Below are positions 33,562 to 45,190 of a stretch of DNA of 64,000 bases, piece after piece; position 1 is the stretch's first letter, and every line of letters begins with the position of its first letter. The DNA comes from Atkinsonella hypoxylon (Eukaryota; Ascomycota; Sordariomycetes; Hypocreales; Clavicipitaceae), in contig JFHB01000050.1 of assembly GCA_000729835.1 (NCBI GenBank), positions 62,001 to 126,000 on the forward strand. Reading direction: 5' to 3'. The translations under genes and the position numbers were made by a program. The notes under the pieces are model-generated. The model ran no database searches. It worked only from the letters and a program-made list of their open reading frames with translations, and was not told the origin of the DNA.

Positions 33562-34206
33562 ACCGACGAGATGGTAACTACCCAGTGGATCGCACGCAGA
33601 AAGGAGCAGCGAACACCCAATTAAGAAAGTGCACACGAAGAATGAATGAACCATGAATTCTAATGACCAAATATTCCATCCACGAGGAAATGGAAACTAT
33701 TACTCACAGGCTCCCCTAGCCCCTCCGCCGGTGTCGGACAAGAGGCACAAGGCTGCGCCAAGGAGTATGACATGATGATTAGCGGCAAGAACGGGACTTG
33801 AGGACACACAAAGTTGAGGAAACCTTTTTAGATGTTACGAAATTGCACTCCTCGAGGAGCTTTTATGAGACAAGCCTTTACTTTCAACCCAGTATATGAT
33901 TTCTTGGGTCTAATTATTGACCTCACCTATATAGGTGGGTTTTTAGAAGACAGAACAATGGCCCACGCACAAATAGACACACGTCTGCATTATTATACAA
34001 TAAATCTTCCCCCACCCGTGATTAAAAACATGAAACGCATGTCGCCCATGATACAACTCTTGAAACCCCGAACTTTGTTCAAGCCGATCCAAGTCCATTC
34101 GCCTAACGCGGTCTAGAGGAACTGTCACATCAACGCTGAACATGATAATGGCAGTCACTATCTATGGATTCCTCGGACTGCGCCGAACCTTGCCGGCCGC
34201 TGAAAT
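33562..34206. other. Convergent 3' intergenic region
   Basis: A 645-bp stretch between BolA (+) and the hypothetical gene (-). Only short ORFs; AT-rich around 33880-34030. Nothing else recognised. Confidence 0.4.
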
Positions 34207-36027
34207 TCAAGACATTCTGGCCTTCGCTTTTCTGAAATGCTCCCGCAGCCTCGCCTGACGGTCCGCTGACCTCTGCCCGCCCGAGCCACTCCTGCTTTCG
34301 AATTTCATTCTCTCAAAGTAACGCGCCGCAACAGGCGCCTTGGATGATCGTGCTGAAGACGTTGACACAGACCTTGAAAGCGCAGGCACGTCGAAACCAA
34401 GTTGGCGAGATGGTTGTTGGGGAGCCTGTGCTGAGGCTGCTGGAGAAGCCTCTGGTGGTCGAACAGTAGTATCTCCTTCCATGGGTTCCCGGGTCTCCGA
34501 CTGTTCAGTTTTCTTCTGCAGTGTCTCCTCCGCCCGAAGCTTACCAGAGATGTATTGTTTTAGGATGGCGACCTTATCGGAATACGATCCCAATATTCCT
34601 TTTATATTTCGTTTCGTGATGATCATTCGCGAGTATTCAGGTTGGCCGTCAAGCAGGTTGAACCATTCGATTGCGCGGAGAACTTCTTGTCCAGGCCCAG
34701 CACCTTTGACGTATTGGAGATATCCGCCTGAGAAGGCGCGGATAAAGTCGTCGTATAAGAAATCACGGAGAGCCCTGTCCTTCTGGAGGTATTCTACGCA
34801 TAGGAGTGCTTTGATGAAATTTTCAAGATTGCCAGCGTGGGAGAGGGTGTAGGACGGATATGTGGATATGAATAGACTGTATGCGTCTTTGGAGCATGGT
34901 GCTTCGTGGCGCAATTGGAGGTTGAGGTTCTTGATGGATGGCCTGGGTTGTGAGGCAGCATCGTCGGACCGATGAATTGGTTTGTGAGGAGCGAGGATTG
35001 GTTGTGTAGTGGGCGCATCACTTGCTGATGAGCTTTGCGTCGAGTTTCCCGCGCAGGTAGCTGGTATGAGTGAGCTGGACGAAGTTGCCAGTAAGCTATC
35101 TACTACAGGGAGTCGTGATATGGTCGGCATTCTCGAAAGAGAAGGCTGATGGTTCATCCACTTGACTGGTATGACTTCTTCAAATTGAATAGGCTGCATT
35201 CTGCGATGCTTCCTGAGTTCCGGGTCTTCTTCGCGCTGCGCTGGAGCTTCTTTCGGCTGTACGGTTCCTGGGATAACTTGCTGGTCTGGTTGAGCACAGG
35301 AAGGTGTTTCATTGCTGGTAGGTCTTGGCATCATGCTACTACTTGGGGTGTATGCTATCTGTAGACGAGTGGCTTCAATATTTACCCGACCCTGGGAAGC
35401 TTCACGAGCTTCCGGCAGGTCGACTTCCATTTCTTCGTCTTCGTCTTCGTCCTCCTCTTCGATGAGCTCCACAGGCTGAACTCTATGGTGCAGGGATGGT
35501 CGCGATGCAAAGCCCTGGGATATAGATGCATCGACATCGTGGTGTTCAACTGGAGGCGTTGCTCGGATTATTTGAGACTGAAATTGCGGTACGTAGGTAG
35601 TTTCTGGAGACTTTCGAGGTGGAGAAGGCGTCCAGTCTATGGGACGTTCGGGGGATGACCGATTCGTCTGGTACAGATGTCGTTCTTGCCCGCTCATATT
35701 ATCGTCATCAGTATCGTTTCCTTCATGATCCTCGGGGTCATTATCGCCATCAACCATATTGCGAACCACTTGCTTCGAGGGTGCGATGATGGTAGCAGAC
35801 ACTGCTTGGCTCGCATTTTGCTTCCTAGCCTGGATTTGCCGCACATAGTATGATGTCAAGTCGTGCAGGATATTGTCCGGAAGCTGAGGCACGCCCTGAC
35901 GATCGTGTGGGCTGACAGCCCATGCGCCATCCTGATCCAGAATGCGTAGCTGGTCCTTCGGTATCGTAGCAAATCGTCGCCCCAGCTGCACCTGGAGGGC
36001 TTGCTGAGGCGAAGAGGTCAAAGGCAT
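34207..36027 (-). CDS. Hypothetical protein with a conserved helical C-terminal region
   Basis: Uninterrupted ORF of 606 residues; I do not recognise the family. The N-terminal ~70 residues look folded (GRRFATIPKDQLRILDQDG then PDNILHDLTSYYVRQIQARK). The middle (about 75-370) is disordered, with acidic runs (EEEDEDEDEEMEVD) and Pro/Ser-rich sequence. Residues ~385-510 look like a compact helical domain (AYSLFISTYPSYTLSHAGN, then LCVEYLQKDRALRDFLYDDF and FSGGYLQYVKGAGPGQEV). The tail is basic (RQARLREHFRKAKARMS). Ends folded and middle acidic is a layout seen in nuclear complex adaptors, including telomere proteins, but I have no motif to support that. An in-frame stop lies 16 codons upstream of the chosen ATG. 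A short 5' exon further upstream cannot be excluded. Confidence 0.7.
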   Translation of the reverse strand: MPLTSSPQQALQVQLGRRFATIPKDQLRILDQDGAWAVSPHDRQGVPQLPDNILHDLTSYYVRQIQARKQNASQAVSATIIAPSKQVVRNMVDGDNDPEDHEGNDTDDDNMSGQERHLYQTNRSSPERPIDWTPSPPRKSPETTYVPQFQSQIIRATPPVEHHDVDASISQGFASRPSLHHRVQPVELIEEEDEDEDEEMEVDLPEAREASQGRVNIEATRLQIAYTPSSSMMPRPTSNETPSCAQPDQQVIPGTVQPKEAPAQREEDPELRKHRRMQPIQFEEVIPVKWMNHQPSLSRMPTISRLPVVDSLLATSSSSLIPATCAGNSTQSSSASDAPTTQPILAPHKPIHRSDDAASQPRPSIKNLNLQLRHEAPCSKDAYSLFISTYPSYTLSHAGNLENFIKALLCVEYLQKDRALRDFLYDDFIRAFSGGYLQYVKGAGPGQEVLRAIEWFNLLDGQPEYSRMIITKRNIKGILGSYSDKVAILKQYISGKLRAEETLQKKTEQSETREPMEGDTTVRPPEASPAASAQAPQQPSRQLGFDVPALSRSVSTSSARSSKAPVAARYFERMKFESRSGSGGQRSADRQARLREHFRKAKARMS

Positions 36028-37229
36028 GCTGGCTGCCAGCGACAGGAGGTTCAGAAAGATGGTAGCGCCACATCAGAAGTTGTATGCCATGTTAACGTTT
36101 GCTTATTATCATGGTCCGAACGCGCTTGGAGGGACGCGGGGCGCGGGCCCAGAGCGGAAATGATAAACGCGCGCTTACGTTGGTCGGTTATACAAGGAGG
36201 GGTTGTCAAGCTCTGGATGGGTTCGTTAGGCTTACAAGCTTTGTCTGCGTGTGGAGTCCTGGCGTCGATAACGCTGGCGCCAGCGAGAGAGAAAAAGGGG
36301 ATCGAGGAGCAGGGATACGGCCAACTACTCCTAGATAACAGAAGTTCACGGATTAGCTCGTTGGCTAATCAGGACTAGCTGGAATAGGGTGTACTTCAGA
36401 CTATGCGAGAATCTTCTAGAATAGAAGTCCCAGCAATTTCTGGATCGACAAAGAACTATATTACGTATACTAGCTGTTGAGGTCGTTCAGAAGTATCGCA
36501 TGTGTACCGAAGATGGTGTGGGTCCCGTGACCTCGTTGTCGCCTTCTAGCACTATCGCCCAGCCCCGCCGTGGGCCCTGCGGCAGCAACTCCCGAGTCCC
36601 GACTGCCCGCTCTCCGTCTTCGATGTCGCGTCACAGCTTGGCAACTTGGATCTACGACATCTGGTGTCCCGAACAGTAAATCAGGAATGAGCTGCACTTG
36701 GGTTATCCATCACCCACCGGCGTCATCCAAAGGGCACCCCGCCAATCGTCGCAGGTCTGCGTGGCTTGCAGGCCGCTGTGCTCTCTTCGTGCAACTTCGA
36801 GTTTCTCAAGCTGTCGGACTCTTTCGTCATTTTCCTATTCTGGTGCCTCAGACCGGTGAGCGTCTTCGCTGCCTGCGCGTCAACAGTGAGTGCCCGTGGC
36901 GGTGTGTCAAGGTCTCGCTTAACAGGTCTTGAGGAGCCAGAACCTTGTTCTCCAGTTTGAAAGCTCCGGCCTTGTGTTGCCATCGATTCTCGTTTGCCTG
37001 GCCCGCGCTCTGCACATCCGCATCGGTAAATGGGCCCTGTCGTCGGCATTCCATGCTACACATTATGCCTTCGAGTTGTCATATCATAGGTGCGGAGCCC
37101 TTGCAGACCTGAAATTGATACTCAGATATCACCCAACTCCGCCCATGGGACCACCATCTAGATCACGAGTTTGCGGCCCCAAACGATCACGATATCCCAC
37201 GCGACTAGTCGAATCACCATAGTATAGAA
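36028..37229. other. Divergent intergenic region upstream of fab1
   Basis: A 1.2-kb stretch between a - strand gene and fab1. It should hold both promoters and the fab1 leader. ORFs of up to ~120 codons are present on both strands but show no domain and overlap one another in shadow frames. Confidence 0.45.
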
Positions 37230-40200
37230 ATGGCGAGTCCTTCCACCTCAAAGCCGACGCGGCCTGCTTCACCAGCTACTTCCGTCGGTTTCAGCTCGCA
37301 GTCAAGCTTCCGGAACCGTCGCGGCTCGACGCACTCTATATGTTCCACTCTAAATAAAGAGCGTCTAGCGAATGCTCTCGACCAAATACACACATCAGCT
37401 AGTCGTTGCGAATCCTTGACCACATTCAACGACTATGCGCCTCCACCGGATATTACCCCTGCATCTGAAAGCAGACAGGGAGCTGGAGACTTGGTACAAA
37501 ATGGACTCAGCGGTTTGTATAACAGGTTTCGTGAAGCCGTGGGTGTCGTGAGCCCTACCAAGATGGCCATCAAGGAAGCAAAGAATGTCAAAGATAGCTC
37601 CCTGCAAGCTCTAGAGGCCACTACCAAGCGGTCTTCTGTGACAACTAGTCACCCAAATAGGCCATCTGTATCCTCGTTGACCCGAGCCGACACCAATGCT
37701 ACCATCACCACGCACTCTACGGGTGGTCCACCGATGACAGAAGTGTCTTCATCTGCAGCCTTGGCTGGATCCGCAGATAGCCGATCGCAAGGCCAACAAC
37801 CTACCAAGTCAAATAGCATCAGTTTGATGACAGGACCAAGATCAAGCTCTTTAAGTAGACAGAGTCTGCCGACAAAGGCCACAAGCTCTGTCATCGCTGA
37901 TCCCACAATAGCACCGCCTGTAGCTCTGAAACGCGATGCGAGTCGTAGCACGATCCGTACCGAGGACAGTACAGGGCAAGCATCTAGCAGAAGAAGCCTT
38001 AGTAGGGCAGAGCTTCTGGCAGAAAGTACCGGCTCGTACGATGCACAAGACGGCAGATTGCCTCCTCGAGCTGGTAGAGATGACACGTCAAGTGTTGAAG
38101 GAAGTCTGGATGCTCCCATCAGCCCCGTCAAAGCAGCTCCTCCAGCAGTATCATCGATGGCTCCGACTCAACATCGTGTGCACAGTCACTCAGGTACATC
38201 CTCGGTCCTGCAAATGGATGATTATAGAAGAACACCTGCAGTCATCGACAGAATCAGCCACTGCCGATCACCAACATATGCAGCTTCACGAGACTCCTCT
38301 CTTGATAGAGGCACAGCAGCCGCCAGCGCGGTGAACACCCCTGCTCATGGTTCTCTATATCATGCTTCATTCGGTCAGGAGTCTCACGGTCGATATTTAC
38401 ATCCGGATTCAGGTTGGATCCCAGGCACAACGCGTGGCCATGAGCGTGCTTCCGATCAGATGACCGCTCAACTTGACAAAATGCGGCGGCAAGTCCTAAG
38501 CAAAGAATTTTGGATGAAAGATGACACTGTCAAGGAATGCTTCCTCTGCCAAACTCCATTTACAGCTTTTCGTCGAAAGCACCATTGTCGCACTTGTGGT
38601 TGCATTTTTGATTCCAAATGCACAACAGTGGTTCCAGGTGAAAAATTTGGAGTTCAGGGTTCGTTAAGGGTGTGCAAAAACTGCTTCGATGTCATCACCC
38701 GTCGGTTTGATGGGAGTGGTTCAGACGATTCTGGGGATGAAAGATCATTCTTACCCAAAATTTTTGGACCAAACAATCCCAAGGAGTCGTTGGAAACTGT
38801 GAACAGGAAGTCGAAACCATCGAGCATTGCTGCGGGTTCAGAGGGCTCAGAAGACTCCCGCTCGCTTACGACCCCCATGATGGCTATTCCGGCTACACGT
38901 CGAGTCAGGGACTCCGCGAACAGAACGTCAGCAGTGCTTGAAATAGATGCTCCACAACTCAGCCGTCCCGGCTCATCACGCTCTCTTAAATCCCTTACTA
39001 CATCTGGCCGGCCCCAGTCTTCCGCTGGCCATAAGAGACATCATTCGAAACATGGGTTTCTTGGTCGCTTTAAGCCTGCTCCAGAACAACAGGCTCCCTT
39101 CAGAAAAGGCATCGGTGATGAAAACGACAGAAAGTCCAAATTTCCAGTTTTCCATGACGATAACATCATCGATCCAGACCTGGCAGATTATATGTCTGAG
39201 GATTCGAGCGGCGATGAGCAGATGGGCATATTCGCGACAATGGCTGGGCCGGATGTGCAGTCTACAAGCTACGACCAAGACAGATCTGGATTTCCCTCTT
39301 ACATGAACCAGGGAAGAAGAAGTCGTCACCGGCACGAGAAAAGTCTTGGTGGTATGAGCTATATGAGCAGGGGAGTCCTCGACGATGTAGGCGGACCGAC
39401 CAGTGTTCTGAACCACCGCAGATCAACCAGACGGAGAAACCTCAGCATTGTCAGCGGGAGCGTTTATCACCACGGGTCTCCTAGACCAAAGTCAGCCGTA
39501 TACAAAGGCCCGATGGCATCAGCTGAGATGCTCGTTAGTACCGATCACGTAGGAAACTTAGGAACTCAGCTTCTTAGGAGTGATTCGTTACGAAAGAACA
39601 TGCCACCCAAAAGAGAACTGAATCAATCTAGCTTGAAACATGTCGATAAATTGTTGCATCAACTTTTGGACGACGCCGTCATTCCGAACCTGGGGGCGTG
39701 GCAAAAGTCACTAGTGCCGATGCTTTTGCAGCTGACCGATGACGTGACGCCTGACGTCGCAAAAGGTGAAGATATGGACTTGCGGCATTATGTCAAACTG
39801 AAGAAGATACCTGGTGGACGACCTGGCGACACTTCGTATATATCGGGAGTAGTCTTCACCAAAAACTTGGCGTTGAAGAGCATGCCACGACAAATTACCA
39901 ATCCCAGAATTGTCCTTGTTACTTTCCCAATCGAATACCAGCGACATCAGCAGCAGCATTTTATGAGTCTGCAACCCGTAATCGAACAAGAAAAGGAGTT
40001 TCTACGAGTTGTGGTGCAGCGAATTACTAATCTTCGACCACAAGTACTGCTCGCACACAAGGGTGTTTCTGGAGTTGCCTTACAATACTTGTCTGAGGCG
40101 AACATATCTGTAGCCTACAATGTTAAAATTACAGTTATTGAAGCCGTTGCGAGGTGTGCAGAGGCCGAGATTATTGAGTCATTAGACATGTTGGCTCTCC

Positions 40201-43200
40201 CTGTCCGTGTAGGGCGTTGCTCTGCATTCGAGGTGCGCACGTTTGTTAACAACGATTACCATGGGCGGAAGAAGTCTTATATTTTCCTGTCTGGCTGTCG
40301 TCCCGATTTGGGATGTACGATAGCGTTGCGAGGAGCCAACGGCGAGCTGCTCAGACGTATCAAGCGCATCATGGAGTTCATGGTGTATGTGGTCTACAAC
40401 TTGAAGTTGGAGTCGAGTTTGCTCCGGGATGAGTCCATGGAGCCTCCCGAGGATAGTGAAAACTCTTTGTCAAATTCACTGCAGGGATTGAACGAGAGTC
40501 TTAGATCCGTAAGCTCAGGCGGGGAATATGGAAAAGCCGGCCCTACCATGGTCATCAACCACCCGTCAAGTGAAAGCGAGCCTCCATCGCAAGTCACTAT
40601 GGACAGTATCAGTACTGGGACTGACGAAGTTGACCACTCTGCCAAGTCAGCAACGCAAAGCAAAGAGGCATGCAAACTTGAATCACTTCATGTGAGCCAT
40701 ACGCACGCTTCTGCTGACAGCCAAGTACCCGACGATGTTCCTATGCCGACCTTTTATAGCGACATGGTCGCCAAGTACGAGACAAAAATCTTGTCTGCGT
40801 CTCCCTATGTCAAGTTCAAGCAGCCTTATCTTCTCATGAGGGCGCGCGAACAGGAGAGAAGACTCTTGTACCTGCGTCGCCTGCGCGACCAGGATGCAGT
40901 GGAAGAAGATTCGGAGAAAGCCGGGCGTCACAAATTCCAACTGATCAAGCCGGAGATGGTTGAAAAGATAGGACAGAAAGCACCACGGCAAGTCATGGAA
41001 GTGCTGCATGCTGTGCACGATGCGGAATACGACAAGGCCCTTTTCAACTACCAGACCCAAACCCGCCAATGGGAGACTTACATACAGGGCAACTTGGACC
41101 TATTTGACCCCTATTCCCATCAAAACATTGTGGTCTTGTATTCCGTCATATGCACTGACACAAAGATCCCATGTATAGAACCTAGCTTGGTGGCCATAAA
41201 CTTTTACGATGAGCAACACGTGGACACTGGCATGGACGCGGACTGTGCATTGGGCCAGTACATTGAAGACCTTGCTTACAGCAAGGATGATATTTGTAAC
41301 TCCAATGGCTGTGAAAAGAAAATGGTTGACCATCATAGAACTTACGTGCACGATGAGTATCGGATTACCGTCTTTGTTGAGCACATCGCCAACCCTACAT
41401 CCCGACCACCGGAGCTTGGTGATGGCATCACAATGTGGACGTATTGCAAGCTCTGCAAGAAAGACTCCGAAGAAGTTGCCATGTCCGATGCGACTTACAA
41501 ATACTCGTTTGGAAAATACTTGGAGCTGCTTTACTGGGGTCGTGGCTTAAGGATCAGGAACATCGAGGATTGTCCCCACGATGAACACCGTGATCATGTG
41601 CGCTACTTCAGCGTGCAAGACTCCAGAATCCGAATACACTGGGATCCTATAGACCTACTGGAAATTGTGGTTCCACGAGCCAGGATAACTTGGAAAGTGG
41701 CGAATGATCTGAAACTCAAAAATGAGATTTATACTAAGATGGAAGAACGCTGGGGCAAGTTCATGTCCTCGGTACGAGCAAGATTGAAGAGTATTCGAAC
41801 GGAAAGTTTGCTGCCAGAGAAAGCGGACTCCTGCAAAGCCGAAGTGGAACGATTGATGAAGAAGACCCAAGACGAACAACCGGCCATGATCCGGCAGATG
41901 CAACGTACTTATGTCGAGTCAAAATACTATGAGGTTGTCCCTTTCAACAGACTCGTACGTGAAATGCTGGAAAAGGCGGGAGAATGGGATCAAGCATTTG
42001 CAAAATTTGAAGCCGACTTTCTCGGAGATCGAGACATGCGCCAAATCACGATAATGCAATTGAAGAAGATATTCACTGACAACGAGTCTAAAGAATCGCT
42101 TGCTTCTAATGATGGAACGGGTTCCGTAACGGATAGCGATGAGCGGCCATCCCAAAGCTTTACAGAAACTGCTGAGAAAAGTACCCATCCCGCCGAACAT
42201 ACTGACACTGGTGCGGTGACTAGCGTGGCATCGTCGGGAGCTTTGACTGAAAAGCTTGGGGAAGATGAAGAAAAGGTTGACGTTGTTGCCGAAGGTGCCA
42301 CCAAACGAGTTGAAGGGTTGGATCTGGCTGGATCAACGGATCTAACAGCAACACCAGCTTTAACGCCTAAAAATTCCAACGCCCTGGAAATGGTATCTAG
42401 GATTCCTGTCGCTCAAAACTCTGCAACAGGGCGGCCTCTACCATCTTCGATGGGTGCTGCTCGAAGTGCTCCAGACAACTCTGCTTCCGGGCAGTCATTG
42501 TCAGAGAAGGTAGATCAAATGCGCCGAGAGCAATCATCACAAGGGAACGAAGACTCTTTGGCAACACCAAAACCAGCGCCGGATCGTGGTCTTAGCCGCA
42601 AATCGGGGTCCAATATCTCACCGCCATTGATACGGGCGATCTCCCAACCTGGGCGGACGCTTTCCAGGTCGCATTCGTCGTCCACCAAATCCCAAGGGGC
42701 AAAGGATAGTAAGTCAGCATCGCCGCCTGATACCGCTACCGACACCACTCCGGAAGGCTCTATTAGGGTAGACAAGAAATTGTCGGATCGACTAGGTCTA
42801 ACAGCTCTGAAAAATCGCGGGAAGAATGCCGCGTCAAGCATTCCGCGACTAACTCACAAGAAAAGAGAATCAAAAGTATCCACCCTCGCGCGACATTTCG
42901 AGCAGCTGAGCCGAGAGTTTGAAAAGGAACGCATTCGCGATCGAAAAGAAAGAGCCGCGAGCCTTCGGCAACCACGGGCAAGACTACCTCGAACGTCCAC
43001 CAAGGCCATTGTACAGGTCTATGACGATGTTGCAGAAGCATTTGAAGAGCATGGTCCCTCTAGTGAGCACCTGGCTGGACGGGACAACGATCCTGGACAA
43101 GCCAAAGGTCCAATCAAAGATGGAATAGGCATCTCAAAATCTGAGCCTGTCACTCAACCGCCTACGCCCTTGCAAGCTACCATTCCTGCTGAAGATGCTG

Positions 43201-44760
43201 TTTCGAAGCCTGAACAGAACCCCCCTGAGAGCGAGATCAGCCAGGTGACCTCGGATGACGAGGGAGCAACGAGTGATCTGGAAACACCTATTGCAGACAT
43301 CTTCCTGCCTGATATTCAAGAGCTCGCCGAGGCATTAGAACCAAGCACTGAAATTCCTCTAGAGCTTCCAAAGCACCAGAAGACCAGTCTCATGAAATAT
43401 CTCACAAATTTCTGGGCTGAAACGTCCGCCAGTGGCTGGCCACCACTGGAGTATCCTGTAAACCCAACAGACCACATCTTTGTTGACTCGGATATCATCG
43501 TGAGAGAGGACGAACCCAGCTCTGTCATAGCGCTCGCGTTGAACAGCGATGACTACCAGAATAAGCTATCGACAATCAGGCGAGAGGCTCAAGAGGTCAT
43601 ACAACGAGAGGTAGAAGGCGTCAGTGACGGAGAGCCCAAATCTTTACCCCCGTCTGAGGCTGGCGATTTTATGGTAGACGAGACTGAGCTTGAAAAGAGC
43701 TTGCTACGAGCCACCGGTACTCATCTCAAGTATCAATTCAAGGAAGGTGCAGCGATGATGACATGCAAGATCTTCTATGCTGAACAATTCGATGCCCTGC
43801 GACGCAAGTGTGGTGTAGCCGAACGAATTATCGAGTCCTTGTCCCGTTGCCTGAAATGGGATTCGAGAGGGGGCAAGACCAAATCTGTGTTTCTCAAGAC
43901 ATTGGACGATAGACTCATTCTCAAGGTAATGTTTGTTCTCTTATGCCGCTGTTTCACTCTTAATAGAAGCTAACATAATGGCAGAGCCTATCGCCTATAG
44001 AAATATCGGCATTTCTGCGGTTTGCGCCTAGCTACTTCAGCATCATGGCTGAAGCTCTATTTCATGACTTACCTTCTGTGATTGCAAAGATGCTAGGCTT
44101 CTTTCAAGTCATTATCAAGAATCCAGCTACTGGGATCGACATCAAACTTGATCTTCTAATTACCGAAAACTTGTTCTACGACCGCTCCCCAACACGCATT
44201 TTCGACCTGAAAGGATCCATGCGGAATCGCAAGATTCAGTCGACTGGGCAGCAGAATGAAGTCCTCCTAGACGAAAACATGGTGGAATATATCTATGAAT
44301 CACCATTGTTTACGCGAGAACATTCCAAAAAACTTCTTAGGGCGTCTGTTTGGAATGATACTCTTTTCCTGGCTCGACAAAATGTCATGGACTATTCTTT
44401 GATGGTTGCCGTGGATGAGGAGAGGAAAGAGCTGGTAGTTGGTATCATTGACTGTATCAGAACCTATACTTGGGACAAGAAATTGGAAAGTTGGATCAAG
44501 GACCGTGGTTTTGCTGGCGGCGGTCGCAATCGGCCTACCGTGACAAGTCCCAAGGAATACAAGTCGCGCTTTCGAGAAGCTATGGCTCGGTGAGCTAATT
44601 TTCTTCAACCCTCATTTCCCAGCAGAGTGCTGAATGCTCACTTCAACCACCTAGGTATATCCTGCAAGCCCCTAATTGTTGGCATATGTTCAACAATCCG
44701 CAACTGTCAACATGTTATGGTCACGCTCGATTTGAAGAGCCAGATACACCCGCACCGTGA
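37230..44760 (+). CDS. fab1: Fab1/PIKfyve 1-phosphatidylinositol-3-phosphate 5-kinase
   Basis: Three exons, 37230..43925, 43985..44589 and 44655..44760; 7,407 bp, 2,468 residues; introns 59 and 65 bp. Domains in order: a Ser-rich N-terminus; FYVE zinc finger at about 430-490 (CFLCQTPF, RRKHHCRTCG, CKNCFD); the Cpn60/TCP1-like domain at roughly 790-1070 (TNPRIVLVTFPIEYQ, FLSGCRPDLGCTIALRG); the Cys/His-rich CHK-type region around 1240-1480 (YCKLCKKDSEE); a long disordered linker; and the PIP-kinase domain from about 2160 (GAAMMTCKIFYAEQFDALRR, FDLKGSMRNRK, VMDYSLMVAVDEE, GIIDCIRTYTWDKKLESW). Reading through the second exon stops at 44591, but a GTGAGC donor and CTAG acceptor join the short third exon, which supplies the family's terminal ARYILQAPNCWH segment. 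It converts PI3P to PI(3,5)P2 on endosome/vacuole membranes and controls vacuole size and traffic. Confidence 0.95.
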
Positions 44761-45190
44761 GACTTTTAGAAGGAAGGAGCGGCTAGAACGGTCTTGTGAA
44801 ATATATTTTTGGAGCCATGGGAAAAGCTTTGTTCGGATTTCTAAGTACAACATAAGCAAGGAGACTTTGCTGTAATTGGTGTCATGACGACTATGGATTA
44901 TGACCGAGATACTATTCTAAAAGATGTGTTACGATGACATTTGAAGAAACAAGAAAGAGCGCAAACCTCTGCCTTTGATGATACTGCTTACTTGTTGATT
45001 GAACTGAAGCGCAATGTGATGAGTGACATGATACATCCGTGTGAGAGGGAGTGAGTGTGGCCTTGTTCAAGAAGTGGACCTCTGGACCTCTATCTAGGCT
45101 GGTGTTGGGGGCAACAAGCTTGCTCACAAGACTCTTGTAGCCATCAGACGCCCATGGTAAAATTATCCGGTCTCATGTCCCAAAGTCGTA
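44761..45190. other. fab1-mdm12 intergenic region
   Basis: A 430-bp stretch between two same-strand genes: the fab1 3' UTR and the mdm12 promoter. No gene seen. Confidence 0.4.

Noticed and set aside
36570..36932. 120-codon ORF upstream of fab1
   Set aside because: No homology motif, and overlapping open frames on the other strand. More likely promoter or leader.
44591..44593. TGA as the natural stop codon of Fab1
   Set aside because: It lies inside a good GTGAGC...CTAG intron, and the next exon restores the conserved C-terminus.
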